From positions 1 to 64,000 of the forward strand of contig CBDAPE010000017.1 in assembly GCA_965198325.1 (NCBI GenBank): DNA of 64,000 nucleotides, read 5' to 3'. This stretch comes from CBDAPE01 sp965198325 (GTDB lineage: Bacteria > Pseudomonadota > Alphaproteobacteria > UBA828 > JAPUJA01). The notes below the pieces were generated by a model. The model had not been told where the DNA came from and did no database searches. It was given only the letters and a program-made list of their open reading frames with translations. A program made the translations under genes and the position numbers. This document shows positions 52,180-61,376 of this stretch, piece by piece. Within the stretch, counting starts at the first letter, position 1, and each line of letters starts with the position of its first letter.

Positions 52180-53055
52180 TCATCGGGTCGGGATCGGGGT
52201 CTCGCCCGCGTAATCGTAGAATCCGCGTCCGGCCTTGCGTCCGAGCCAACCCGCCTCGACATATTTGACGAGCAGCGGGCAGGGCCGGTATTTCGAATCG
52301 GCGAGTCCTTCGTAGAGCACCTGCATCACGGCGAGGCAGGTATCGAGCCCGATGAAGTCGGCGAGCTCGAGCGGTCCCATCGGGTGATGGGCGCCCAGCT
52401 TCATCGCCGTGTCGATCGAGTCGACCGTGCCGACGCCCTCATAGAGGGCGTAGACCGCCTCGTTGATCATCGGCAGCAGGATCCGGTTGACGATGAAGGC
52501 GGGAAAATCCTCGGCCGGCGCCGGCGTTTTGCCGAGTTTCCGGACGACCCCCTTTGCCGTCTCGTAGGTCGCCTCGTCGGTCACGACGCCGCGCACGAGC
52601 TCGACCAGCTCCATCAGCGGCACGGGATTCATGAAGTGCATGCCGATGAACTGCTCGGGCCGGTCGGTCGAGGCGGCGAGCCGGGTCACCGAGATCGACG
52701 AGGTGTTGGTCGCGAGCAGGGCGTCGGGCTTCAACTTGCCCGCGAGCTTGCTGAAGATGTCCTTCTTGAGCGCCTCGTCCTCGGTCGTCGATTCGATGAT
52801 CAGGTCCGACTTGATCAGGTCGGTGATCTTGCCGGTGATCTGGATCCGTGCGAGCGCTTTCTTCTTCTGCGCCGCCGTGATCGTGCCTTTCGCGCGCTGG
52901 CGCCCCAGATTATGCTCGATCGTCTTGCCCGCCAGGGCGAGTTGCTCCTTCGAGATGTCCTGGAGAACCACGTCGAAGCCGGCGAGCGCAAAGACATGGG
53001 CGATGCCGTTGCCCATCTGTCCAGCGCCGATCACGCCCACCTTCTTGATTGTCAC
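52180..53055 (-). CDS. hbd: 3-hydroxybutyryl-CoA dehydrogenase
   Basis: The 291-residue protein has the NAD site VGVIGAGQMGNGIAHVFALAG, the HCDH motif IGMHFMNPVPLMELVELVRG and the C-terminal helical domain (AHHPMGPLELADFIGLDTCL). It oxidises (S)-3-hydroxybutyryl-CoA to acetoacetyl-CoA or works in reverse. It follows etfA by 26 bp on the same strand. Confidence 0.93.
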   Translation of the reverse strand: MTIKKVGVIGAGQMGNGIAHVFALAGFDVVLQDISKEQLALAGKTIEHNLGRQRAKGTITAAQKKKALARIQITGKITDLIKSDLIIESTTEDEALKKDIFSKLAGKLKPDALLATNTSSISVTRLAASTDRPEQFIGMHFMNPVPLMELVELVRGVVTDEATYETAKGVVRKLGKTPAPAEDFPAFIVNRILLPMINEAVYALYEGVGTVDSIDTAMKLGAHHPMGPLELADFIGLDTCLAVMQVLYEGLADSKYRPCPLLVKYVEAGWLGRKAGRGFYDYAGETPIPTR

Positions 53056-53081
53056 GCTTCCGTCTCCCTTGGCAATCCGGC

Positions 53082-54023
53082 TCAGCCGAGCTTCTTGAGT
53101 TCCTCGGAGAGCGCGGGCACCGCCTGGAAAAGATCGGCCACCAGGCCGTAATCCGCAACCTGAAAGATCGGGGCGTCCTCGTCCTTGTTGATCGCGACGA
53201 TCACCTTGCTGTCCTTCATACCTGCGAGATGCTGGATCGCGCCCGAGATACCCACCGCGATATAGCAGTCCGGGGCGACGACCTTGCCGGTCTGGCCGAC
53301 CTGATAGTCGTTCGGCACGAAGCCGGCATCGACGGCGGCGCGCGAGGCGCCGACCGCGGCGCCGAGCTGGTCGGCGACGGCCTCGAGCATGGCGAAGTTA
53401 TCACCGCTCTGCATGCCCCGCCCGCCGGATATCACGATCCGCGCACTGGTCAGCTCCGGCCGCTCGCTCCGGCTCAACTCCTGGCCGACGAAGCTCGAAA
53501 GCCCCGAATCGCCGACCCCCTCGATGGCGCTGACGGCTGCCGATCCGCCGCCCATCGCTGCGGGCTCGAAGGCCGTCGCACGCACCGTAATCAGCTTGAC
53601 CGCATCGCTCGTCTGCACCGTCGCCATGGCGTTGCCCGCATAGATCGGGCGCACGAAGCTGTCCGCTGAGAGAACCTCGGTGATGTCCGAGATCTGCTGC
53701 ACGTCGAGCAGTGCCGCGGTCCGGGGCATGACGTTCCGCCCGAAGGTCGTATGGGTCGCGAGCGTATGGGAGTAATCGGGTGCGAGCCGGGCGATGAGCG
53801 GGGCCAGGTTTTCGGCCAGGCCGTGCTCGAACGCCGCGTCGTCGGCATGCAGGACCGCTGAGACGCCCGCGACCGTGGCGGCCTCGTCGGCGACTGCGCC
53901 GGAGCCGTTGCCGGCCACCAAAACCGTTATGTCGCCGCCCAGCGCGCCCGCCGCGGTGACCGCGTGGAGCGCCGCCGCGTTGAGGCCTGCGTTTTCGTGT
54001 TCCGCGATGACCAGAACGCCCAT
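53082..54023 (-). CDS. etfA: Electron transfer flavoprotein alpha subunit
   Basis: The 313-residue protein has the C-terminal FAD-binding domain of EtfA (VISGGRGMQSGDNFAMLEAV, VGISGAIQHLAGMKDSKVI, INKDEDAPIFQVADYGLVAD). With EtfB it carries electrons from acyl-CoA dehydrogenases to the ETF:ubiquinone oxidoreductase. It shares one base with the etfB stop (TGATG). Confidence 0.95.
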   Translation of the reverse strand: MGVLVIAEHENAGLNAAALHAVTAAGALGGDITVLVAGNGSGAVADEAATVAGVSAVLHADDAAFEHGLAENLAPLIARLAPDYSHTLATHTTFGRNVMPRTAALLDVQQISDITEVLSADSFVRPIYAGNAMATVQTSDAVKLITVRATAFEPAAMGGGSAAVSAIEGVGDSGLSSFVGQELSRSERPELTSARIVISGGRGMQSGDNFAMLEAVADQLGAAVGASRAAVDAGFVPNDYQVGQTGKVVAPDCYIAVGISGAIQHLAGMKDSKVIVAINKDEDAPIFQVADYGLVADLFQAVPALSEELKKLG

Positions 54024-54772
54024 CAGATCACCTTCGCTTCGTTACGCAGTTTTTCCACGAGCTCCGCCACGTCGGCGACCTTCACGCCGGCGTCGCGTGT
54101 CGGCGGGTCCTCGACCTTGAGAACCGCGAGCCGGGGGGTGACGTCGACGCCCAGCGCCTCGGGCGTAGTCTCGTCCATCGGCTTCTTCTTGGCCTTCATG
54201 ATATTGGGCAGTGAGGCGTAGCGCGGCTCGTTGAGCCGCAGGTCCGTCGTGATCACTGCGGGCAGCGTGAGCGCCACGGTTTCGAGTCCGCCGTCGACCT
54301 CCCGGGTAGCGTTCACCCCGCCGTCGGCCAGTGCGAGCTTCGAGACGAACGTGCCCTGGGGCCAGCCCAGGAGCGACGCCAGCATTTGTCCGGTCTGGCT
54401 CGAATCGTCGTCGATCGCCTGCTTGCCCAAGAGGATAAGGCCGGGCTGCTCGGCGTCGGCTAGTGCCTTGAGCAGCTTGGCAACCGCCAGCGGCTCGACG
54501 TCTTGTTCGGCGGCCACGTGAATGCCCCGGTCCGCGCCCATCGCGAGCGCGGTGCGGATCGTCTCCTTGCATTGATCGGGGCCGATCGAAACCGCGACGA
54601 CCTCGTCCGCCGTGCCCGCTTCCTTCATGCGCACGGCTTCCTCGACGCAGATCTCGTCGAACGGGTTCATCGACATCTTGACGTTCGCAAGTTCCACGCC
54701 CGTCTGGTCGGCCTTGACTCGGACCTTGACGTTGTAATCGATCACCCGCTTGACAGCGATGAGAACCTTCAT
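54023..54772 (-). CDS. etfB: Electron transfer flavoprotein beta subunit
   Basis: The 249-residue protein begins MKVLIAVKRVIDYNVKVRVK and has the AMP-binding EtfB region LILLGKQAIDDDSSQTGQML. First gene of etfB-etfA-hbd. Its upstream region 54773-55036 is shared with a divergent lipoprotein gene and has a GC-rich inverted repeat near 54904-54925. Confidence 0.95.
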   Translation of the reverse strand: MKVLIAVKRVIDYNVKVRVKADQTGVELANVKMSMNPFDEICVEEAVRMKEAGTADEVVAVSIGPDQCKETIRTALAMGADRGIHVAAEQDVEPLAVAKLLKALADAEQPGLILLGKQAIDDDSSQTGQMLASLLGWPQGTFVSKLALADGGVNATREVDGGLETVALTLPAVITTDLRLNEPRYASLPNIMKAKKKPMDETTPEALGVDVTPRLAVLKVEDPPTRDAGVKVADVAELVEKLRNEAKVI

Positions 54773-55036
54773 GGCGCATCTAGTCCCGAATGATAGGGTT
54801 CTTGAAAACTCGGCGCTTCACCCCCGCCCGGTTACGGATTGTCGCGTTCCGTCCCGGAGGGCTATTTCGCAGGCGCAACATAAGTCGCGTCCCGCATGCT
54901 GTCAACGCGGGCGCAAGCCCGCGCGCCGCGTCTCGGATTCGGTTGGTCGATGGCGCGACGGGCGGGCTCGGGAAAACATTGCGCATGACCCGAGGAATGT
55001 TAAAACGCAATTGGCACCGGCCACGAGGAGAGGCTC

Positions 55037-55411
55037 ATGACGTCGAGAATTGCAGCCCTACTGGGCGCGCTGGCCTTGATCGGGCTCGCCGCCTGCGAAT
55101 CCCCCCGGATGACCGGGGCCAACGTGGGGGGCGACCCGCTTCTGGGCAACCTGCCCGCCGGCACGTCCGCCGCCTGTGCGATCGCCGCCAAGCCGTCGAT
55201 GGAGGTATGGGCGCCGGCGATCCGTTGGTTGAACCAGCCGGGCAGGCCGCACGCGCTCCCGCTGCACGGCCCGATCTACATCTGGGCCGCCGAACGCCAT
55301 CTGGAAAACGGCGAGTGCTTCGGGCGCTCTCCGCAAGCGAGCGCCGGGTCGGCTCGCGAGACCAAGTCCGAAGAGGGCGCGGTCATCGAGGAGCCGGAGT
55401 CGTCGCTCTAG
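55037..55411 (+). CDS. Putative lipoprotein of unknown function
   Basis: The 124-residue protein has a lipoprotein signal (LLGALALIGLAACES, lipobox LAAC) and no other recognised domain; the middle (KPSMEVWAPAIRWLNQPG) has no known motif. GAGGAGAGG precedes the ATG, which supports translation. Location: outer-membrane or periplasmic face (inferred from the signal). Confidence 0.65.
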   Translation: MTSRIAALLGALALIGLAACESPRMTGANVGGDPLLGNLPAGTSAACAIAAKPSMEVWAPAIRWLNQPGRPHALPLHGPIYIWAAERHLENGECFGRSPQASAGSARETKSEEGAVIEEPESSL

Positions 55412-55638
55412 GTTCGACCCCGACACCGCGCGGGCACGCCGCGAGAGCGTCGGGTTATCGCGCTTCAAAGTTTCATGCTGACGCTACAGTGAATGCTCAT
55501 CCACCTGACGAGGCGTTAGTGCTTACGACGTCCACCTTGGGCCATGAGCGCACGAGTCATTCGATTTCATTCATGTTCGGCGCTGGCGGTAGGCGGACGG
55601 TCGCTGAACCGGGACACACGACTGACGCCGTGGTTGCC

Positions 55639-55824
55639 TCAATCCCTCACGACGAAGACCAGGATCAGCAGCAGGATGATGGCAAGCGCCTGTAGGCCGA
55701 TCCGCCAGCGCATCAGGACGTTGCTCTTCTTGCCGCCCCGAATCATCGAAACGACGCCCGCGGCCAACACCACGAATACGCCCGCCATCACGACGTAGAT
55801 GACGATATCCAGCACGCCGCTCAT
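55639..55824 (-). CDS. Twin-transmembrane (HIG1-like) protein
   Basis: The 61-residue protein has two membrane helices (IVIYVVMAGVFVVLAAGVVSMI and LQALAIILLLILVFVV) separated by a basic loop (RGGKKSNVLMRWRIG), the HIG1/twin-transmembrane layout often found in alphaproteobacteria near etf or cobalamin adenosyltransferase genes. Function unknown. It follows the acyl-CoA dehydrogenase gene by 12 bp on the same strand. Confidence 0.8.
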   Translation of the reverse strand: MSGVLDIVIYVVMAGVFVVLAAGVVSMIRGGKKSNVLMRWRIGLQALAIILLLILVFVVRD

Positions 55825-55836
55825 CCGCGACCATCC

Positions 55837-57486
55837 TCAGTTCGCGCCGTCGAGCAGGCGGCGCGCGATGATCTGGGCCTGGATTTCCGCCGCGCCCTCG
55901 AAGACGTTGAGGATCCGCGCGTCGCACAAGACGCGGCTGATCTCGAACTCTTCGGCATAGCCGTTGCCGCCGTGGATCTGCAGCGCGGCGTCGGCGCCGG
56001 CCCAGGCAACCCGCGCGGCCAGCAGCTTGGCCATGCCCGCCGCCATGTCCGAGCGCCTCCCTGCATCCTTTTCGCGCGCCGCGAAATAAGTCAGCTGGCG
56101 CGCCATCATGGTCTCGACGGTCATCCAGGCGAGCTTGCGCCAGACCCGGGGAAATTCGAAGATCGCCTTGCCGAACTGGATCCGCTCACTGGCGTAGGCC
56201 AGGCCGAGCTCAAGCGCGCTCTGGGCAACGCCCACGGCGCGCGCCGCGGTCTGGATGCGCGCCGCCTCGAAGGTCTGCATGAGCTGCTTGAAACCCGCGC
56301 CTTCCGCCTCGCCCAGCAGGCCGTCCGCCGCCACCTCGAAGCCGTCGAAGCCGATTTCGTATTCCTTCATGCCGCGATAGCCGAGCACGGGAATTTCCGT
56401 GCCGCTCATGCCCGGCGCCGGGAACGGTTCGTCGTCGGTGCCCCGGGGCTTGACGGCGAGGAACATCGAGAGGCCCCGATAACCCGTCTCGGAGTCGTCG
56501 GTGCGCGCCAGCAGGGTCATCAGATCGCTCCGCGCGCCGTGGGTCGTCCAGGTCTTGTTTCCGGTGATCCGGTAGACCGTGCCGTCCTTGACCGCCCGGG
56601 TCTTCAGGCTACCGAGGTCCGATCCGGTGCCGGGTTCGGTGAACACCGCGGTTGGCAGGATGGTTCCTGCGGCGATTCCCGGTAACCACGTCTCCTTCTG
56701 GGCGTTCGTGCCGGCCAGCGCGATCAGCTCGCCCGCGATTTCCGCCCGGGTGCCGATTGAGCCGACCGAGAGCCAGCCGCGCGACAGCTCCTCGGTCACC
56801 ACGCAGATCGCGAGCTTGCCCAGGCCCAGCCCGCCATGATCCTCGGGGATCGTGACGCCGAACACGCCGAGCGCGGCCATCTCCTCGATCACGTCCAGCG
56901 GGATCAGCACGTCCGCCCGGTGCCAGCCCTGTGCGCTCGGGCGGATGCGCTCTTCGGCGAAGCGGTGCATCTGCTCGCGCATCGCTTCGAGCAGGTCGTC
57001 GAACAGGCCGCTCTCGCCGTAGTGATGGCCGTCCCCGATCGCTGCCGCAATCGCCTTCAGCGTCTCGTCCGCACAGCCCGAGCCGCGCAACCGGCGCACC
57101 GGTTCGGCGTCGAGTGGCGCCAGGTCGTCGTCGGAGAGGCCGATCTCGGCGGGTCGCGCCATCTCCACCTGGCTCATCGCGATGCCGCCCGTAATCTGGC
57201 TCAGATACTCGCCGAAACCCGCCCGCAGGATGGCCTGTTCAAGCCCGGCGAACCGGCCAGCGGCTTCCAGCCGCTCCGCCCAGACGAGCGTCTGGCGAAG
57301 CGTCTCGACGTAGGTCGCGAGCCAGGCGAGCCCATGGGCGGCGAACTGTTCGGCTTCGAGCCTGGCCGCGTCGATCTGGCCGTTGCCCGCGACCCGCTCC
57401 GTCACCGCGGCGCGTGCGGCCGCGGCCACCTTCTCGGCGGCATCGAGCGCCGCACGGGCGTCGGTCAGCAGATCGGCAGCGGTCAT
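55837..57486 (-). CDS. mcd: Acyl-CoA dehydrogenase, probable (2S)-methylsuccinyl-CoA dehydrogenase
   Basis: The 549-residue protein has an extra ~150-residue N-terminal helical part ahead of the standard acyl-CoA dehydrogenase core (GVFGVTIPEDHGGLGLGKLA, VFTEPGTGSDLGSLKTRA, ITGNKTWTTHGARSDLMTLL, LQIHGGNGYAEEFEISRV). This length and N-terminal extension are those of methylsuccinyl-CoA dehydrogenase of the ethylmalonyl-CoA pathway. Location 38 bp after ccr supports the call. It would oxidise methylsuccinyl-CoA to mesaconyl-CoA and pass electrons to EtfAB encoded nearby. Confidence 0.88.
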   Translation of the reverse strand: MTAADLLTDARAALDAAEKVAAAARAAVTERVAGNGQIDAARLEAEQFAAHGLAWLATYVETLRQTLVWAERLEAAGRFAGLEQAILRAGFGEYLSQITGGIAMSQVEMARPAEIGLSDDDLAPLDAEPVRRLRGSGCADETLKAIAAAIGDGHHYGESGLFDDLLEAMREQMHRFAEERIRPSAQGWHRADVLIPLDVIEEMAALGVFGVTIPEDHGGLGLGKLAICVVTEELSRGWLSVGSIGTRAEIAGELIALAGTNAQKETWLPGIAAGTILPTAVFTEPGTGSDLGSLKTRAVKDGTVYRITGNKTWTTHGARSDLMTLLARTDDSETGYRGLSMFLAVKPRGTDDEPFPAPGMSGTEIPVLGYRGMKEYEIGFDGFEVAADGLLGEAEGAGFKQLMQTFEAARIQTAARAVGVAQSALELGLAYASERIQFGKAIFEFPRVWRKLAWMTVETMMARQLTYFAAREKDAGRRSDMAAGMAKLLAARVAWAGADAALQIHGGNGYAEEFEISRVLCDARILNVFEGAAEIQAQIIARRLLDGAN

Positions 57487-57524
57487 CGCTGGTTCTCTTC
57501 CGAAACAGGGGCGCGCGGCCCGCT

Positions 57525-58808
57525 TTAAGCCTCGCGGGCGTCCTCGAGGGTGCGCATGCCCGGGCGTCTGGCCTGCACGAGCACGGCCATGTTTCCGGGC
57601 AGGTGCTCGTTGTTCATCATCTTGGTATGCGCCCGGGGAATATCGTTCCAGGAAAACACCTCGGACATGCAGGGGTCGATCCGCCGGTCGATCATCAGCC
57701 GGTTGGCCTGGCTCGCCTGCAACAGGTTCGCAAAGTGGCTGCCCTGGATTCGCTTCTGGCGCATCCAGACGAAGCGCGCGTCCATGGTCAGGTTGTAGCC
57801 CGTGGTGCCGGCGCAGAACACCACGATGCCGCCGCGCTTGACGACGATGCAGCTGACCGGGAAGGTCTGTTCGCCCGGATGCTCGAAGACCATGTCGACG
57901 TCGACGCCCTTGCCCGTGATTGCCCAGATCGCCCGGCCGAATTCGCGCAGCGCCTTGGTCCAGGCGCCGTAGGCGTCCGCGTCGGTCACGTCAGGCATGC
58001 GGCCCCAGCAGTCGAACTTGGAGCGGTTGATCGTCGCCTTGGCGCCCAGCGAGAGGACGAAGTCTTCCTTCGCGTCGTCGGAGATCATCGCGATGGCGTT
58101 GGCCCCGCCGGTCGCGACCAGCTGGACCGCCATCGAGCCGATGCCCCCGGCCGCCCCCCAGACCAGCACGTTCTGACCGGGTTTGAGGGTATGGGGACGG
58201 TGGCCGTAAAGCATGCGATAGGAGGTTGCCAGGGTGAGCACGTAGCAGCCGCTTTCCTCCCAGGTCAGGTGGCGCGGCCGGGGCATGAGCTGGCGCGACT
58301 GGACCCGGGCGAACTGCGCGAACGAGCCGTCCGGCGTCTCGTAGCCCCAGATCCGCTGGGAGGGCGAGAGCATGGGGTCGCCGCCGTTGCATTCCTCGTC
58401 GTCGCCGTCGTCCTGGTTGCAGTGGACCACGACCTCGTCGCCCACCGTCCAGCGGCTGACCCGCCGGCCGACCGCCCAGACGATGCCGGACGCGTCCGAG
58501 CCCGCCACGTGATAGTCCGCCTTGTGCACGTCGAAGGGCGAGATCGGTTTGCCGAGCGAGGCCCACACGCCGTTGTAGTTCACACCGGCCGCCATCACCA
58601 TGATCAACACCTCGTCGGCGTCGATCGACGGCGTGTCGACCACCTCGACCTGCATCGCCGCTTCGGGCTCGCCGTGGCGTTCGCGCCGGATCGCCCAGGC
58701 GTACATCCGTTCGGGCACATGGCCCAGCGGCGGGATTTCGCCGACCTCGTAGAGCGCCTTCTTCGGCCCCTCGTCGTGAAGCTCGACAACCTCGGCAGTC
58801 TCGTTCAT
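57525..58808 (-). CDS. ccr: Crotonyl-CoA carboxylase/reductase
   Basis: The 427-residue medium-chain reductase shows Ccr features: GVNYNGVWASLGKPISPFDV, SDASGIVWAVGRRVSRWTVG, the NADPH loop VLVWGAAGGIGSMAVQL, and CO2-pocket residues in NRSKFDCWGRMPD and VVFCAGTTGYN. It reductively carboxylates crotonyl-CoA to ethylmalonyl-CoA, the key step of acetate assimilation in organisms without the glyoxylate cycle. First of ccr-mcd-HIG1. Confidence 0.95.
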   Translation of the reverse strand: MNETAEVVELHDEGPKKALYEVGEIPPLGHVPERMYAWAIRRERHGEPEAAMQVEVVDTPSIDADEVLIMVMAAGVNYNGVWASLGKPISPFDVHKADYHVAGSDASGIVWAVGRRVSRWTVGDEVVVHCNQDDGDDEECNGGDPMLSPSQRIWGYETPDGSFAQFARVQSRQLMPRPRHLTWEESGCYVLTLATSYRMLYGHRPHTLKPGQNVLVWGAAGGIGSMAVQLVATGGANAIAMISDDAKEDFVLSLGAKATINRSKFDCWGRMPDVTDADAYGAWTKALREFGRAIWAITGKGVDVDMVFEHPGEQTFPVSCIVVKRGGIVVFCAGTTGYNLTMDARFVWMRQKRIQGSHFANLLQASQANRLMIDRRIDPCMSEVFSWNDIPRAHTKMMNNEHLPGNMAVLVQARRPGMRTLEDAREA

Positions 58809-58859
58809 TGCGTCACACTCTCCTAGAAACTGGCCTGCCCCCGATTAGTGGTCCAGCGC

Positions 58860-59336
58860 TTAAGTTAGAGTTTGGCGCGGGTTAAGTTGATGGGCCGCCC
58901 GTAGCCCCTCAACAGGGTAGGTTGGCCCCTCAACGTTTGGCAAGATGGTTTCTGGGGCCGGCGGTCTGTATCCGAGCGAGCTATGCGGCCGGATGGTATT
59001 ATAGTGATGGCGCCATCGTTCGATCAGCACTTTGGCCTGCTTCAGTGTAGAGAAGATCTCCGTGTTCAGGATTTCGTCCCGGAGCTTTGAGTTGAAGCTC
59101 TCGTTGTATCCGTTCTCCCAAGGTGACCCGGGCTCGATATAGAGGGTCTTGACGCCGATCCTGCCGAGCCAGTCGCGGACGGCATGAGCGGTAAACTCTG
59201 AGCCGTTGTCGGAACGGATATGATCCGGCGGGCCATGTTGGACGAAGAGCTCGGTCAGACAATGGAGGACATTGTCCGAGTTCAATCTTCGCTCGACGAC
59301 AACGGCCATGCACCGAAGAATTTGATTATCTTCTTC
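58860..59336 (-). pseudogene. IS3-family OrfB, C-terminal fragment
   Basis: The minus-strand frame encodes the last ~150 residues of an IS3-type OrfB (HIRSDNGSEFTAHAVRDWLG, YIEPGSPWENGYNESFNSKL, HHYNTIRPHSSLGYRPPAPE), with the second Asp and the Glu of the DDE triad. It is truncated at its 5' side by the IS1595 element at 59337; the N-terminal half and orfA are not on the other side. The IS3 right end lies near 58845. Confidence 0.85.
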
Positions 59337-59385
59337 GCGATTATCACTTTGACATAAGAAGCACCGGTGGGCATCGTGTGACGGG

Positions 59386-59937
59386 ATGGACACGAAACGC
59401 CGAGTCGGAGGCGCCACAATCAGTGGCGCCTGGATTGTGGGTTTTGGGCGGGAGCTTGTTACGCTTCCTCCTGACAAGACGATAGCCATGCTGGGCGACA
59501 TCATAAGCCCACACTCATTCTATTCTGCGCTGACGGTGCTTGGGCTAGGGGGACTCGCTTATTTTGGGTGGCCTGCGGTGCACAGGGCATGGCAAATGCC
59601 TAGTAGACGTGAAGCGCGAAAGCAGGATAGGCGGGCGAGGGAGGAGGGGGAGCGGCTTGCCAGAGATCAACAAATTAACAAGCAGGTGGTCGACGACTTG
59701 GAAAACCTGCAAGGTCGTATAAACGCAGAGCTGAGTGGCAGAACGCGAATTAATCACATAGAAAACGGAGCGACTATAAGAATACCGACAAAAGAACTTA
59801 AGGCTATGGGGTTCAATTTACCATTGGTCAATGATGAGCGAGTTTACCCGCGACTCTATAATAGTGTAAGCAGGCTGCTCCCTCGTGTCAGGTTGTATGG
59901 AGTCAAAAGGGTGCTTTCCGACATGGGGGAATCATGA
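59386..59937 (+). CDS. IS1595 passenger protein of unknown function (copy 2)
   Basis: The 183-residue protein is identical to that at 13989-14540: one predicted membrane segment around residues 43-65, then an Arg/Glu-rich coiled-coil-like arm and a C-terminal region (RVYPRLYNSVSRLLPRVRLY). It reads towards the transposase gene, with which it is convergent. Perfect protein conservation in two copies argues the element moved recently or that the copies undergo gene conversion. Confidence 0.7.
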   Translation: MDTKRRVGGATISGAWIVGFGRELVTLPPDKTIAMLGDIISPHSFYSALTVLGLGGLAYFGWPAVHRAWQMPSRREARKQDRRAREEGERLARDQQINKQVVDDLENLQGRINAELSGRTRINHIENGATIRIPTKELKAMGFNLPLVNDERVYPRLYNSVSRLLPRVRLYGVKRVLSDMGES

Positions 59938-60000
59938 CTGGCAGCTATCCGCCCGCGATCGCACAGGCGCGCTTTGATGCCTTGCTTAACGCGATGGTGG

Positions 60001-60855
60001 TTAGAGGCTCGCCACCAGATCGCCGAAAATCCGCTCGGGTTGCTTCCGCCGGTTGTATCGGTACTCAAACTCCTTCACGTAAGTCTGAAGGTGCTTCTTC
60101 GACACGTGAACATGGGTCCCACGGATCGACAGCTTCAAGCGCGCCCAAAAGCCCTCAAGGCCGTTGACGTGGCAATCTCCGTCTACATATTCCCCGGCTC
60201 CGTGGTTGACCGTCTCATGCTCGAAACCGGCCTTGTACAGACCGTTGTAGGACGCCAGCTCGTCGCTGTTGACCGTGCTGCCCTTCTCGACGTTCTCTTT
60301 GATGATCGGATGCAGCGTCTTTTTGCGAACGTCCGGAACAACCTTCGTCATCACATCGCCGTCGCGTTCCAACATCCCGAACACGACCGTCTTGCCGGGA
60401 GCCCCGCGTCCGCGCTTCCCGCCCGGCCGCTTCCCGCCAACGTAGGTCTCATCGACCTCGACGATCCCGCCCAGCGGCGTCTCGCCGTCCGTATCGGCCA
60501 TGTACTTGCGGATTTCATGCGCCATGCGCCACGCCGTCTTGTAGGGAATATCCAACTGGCGCTCCAATTCCTTCGCAGCCACACCATGACGCGAAGTCGA
60601 AAAGAGAAGCATTGCGTAGAACCATTTATGCAGAGGCAGGTGAGTCCGCTCCATCGGCGTGCCAACTGTCGGGTGCAGATGGTGCCCGCAGTGCTGGCAT
60701 ACATACCCTCGGTCTTTCGTCATGCGGTAGAATTTGCTGAACACGCCGCACTTCGGGCAATCCAGTTCTGTGCCGCCATAACGCTCGGTCATGATGCGCT
60801 TCAAGCACGCTTCGTCGTCTGGGAACTGCTGCTGAAACTCGTAAAAGCTGGTCAT
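60001..60855 (-). CDS. IS1595-family transposase (copy 2)
   Basis: 284 residues, identical to copy 1 except Tyr for Cys at residue 5. The zinc ribbon and the DDE-type catalytic residues (IVEVDETYVGG, VNSDELASYNG, HVNGLEGFW) are intact, so it could be active. AGGAGGTCGAG precedes the start. Confidence 0.9.
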   Translation of the reverse strand: MTSFYEFQQQFPDDEACLKRIMTERYGGTELDCPKCGVFSKFYRMTKDRGYVCQHCGHHLHPTVGTPMERTHLPLHKWFYAMLLFSTSRHGVAAKELERQLDIPYKTAWRMAHEIRKYMADTDGETPLGGIVEVDETYVGGKRPGGKRGRGAPGKTVVFGMLERDGDVMTKVVPDVRKKTLHPIIKENVEKGSTVNSDELASYNGLYKAGFEHETVNHGAGEYVDGDCHVNGLEGFWARLKLSIRGTHVHVSKKHLQTYVKEFEYRYNRRKQPERIFGDLVASL

Positions 60856-60915
60856 CTCGACCTCCTATGCCTTAAATATAGGAAGCCACGCCCCTTATGT
60901 CAAGGTGATAATCGC

Positions 60916-61376
60916 GAACTTATTTGCCAGATGGTGCGAAGAGGCGAACACGGTCTTTGCCCTCGTCGGGAGACTGACCCAAGACGGGGTCACATGGGTC
61001 GACAAAGACGGCAACGAGCGGGCGCTCGTGGGAACGCCCAATCGAAAGGGCGCGCCCGTTCCAACGAGAAGGACGGGGACGGTTCATCGGCTGGCCGCCG
61101 GAGCGGTGCGAGGATGGTAACGGCTTGGCGGTTCCCGACCATAGCGCCACAATATCCGGTAGTTGCAGTCTGACCCGCTACTATATCTCGGGGAAAATGT
61201 AGGCTTCAAATCTGCGGCCCGGGCGGCGCGAACCAGAATAAATTCACACGAATCAACTCCTGAAATTATCGTTTTTTATTATTTCGTATATATGTTATCG
61301 TTTTTCATGATCCGGTATCGTTTTTCACGGAACGGGCGGCGCGGTCGTCCCGCTGAGGAAGGGTAACACTTAAGTC
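60916..61376. other. Coding remnant and AT-rich promoter of the Fic gene
   Basis: From 60916 to 61120 a plus-strand frame without its own start reads WCEEANTVFALVGRLTQDGV and TWVDKDGNERALVGTPNRKG before TAA; it looks like the 3' end of a gene cut by the IS, but I do not recognise it. 61230-61330 is AT-rich and carries ATCGTTTTT repeats, probably the promoter/operator of the Fic gene. Confidence 0.5.

Larger units (their letters stand above)
59337..60915 (-). mobile_element. IS1595-family element, copy 2 (inverted relative to copy 1)
   Basis: Same length (1579 bp), same inverted repeats and same two genes as 13011-14589, but in opposite orientation, so the two copies bracket 14590-59336 as long inverted repeats. 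The left flank is an IS3 orfB relic; the right flank is a coding remnant. No 8-bp target duplication was found. Confidence 0.9.

Noticed and set aside
12882..59336. IS3 orfA start (12956) and IS3 orfB fragment (58860-59336) as two halves of one element separated by inversion
   Set aside because: The orfA start and the orfB C-terminus look like different IS3 subgroups, and a large middle part is missing.
13011..60915. Composite transposon carrying 45 kb
   Set aside because: The enclosed genes are mostly core metabolism and cell division and no outer target duplication was seen; an inversion-prone segment is the more cautious view.
59974..61173. 399-codon plus-strand frame over IS1595 copy 2
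   Set aside because: Antisense to the transposase; the matching antisense frame also occurs in copy 1.
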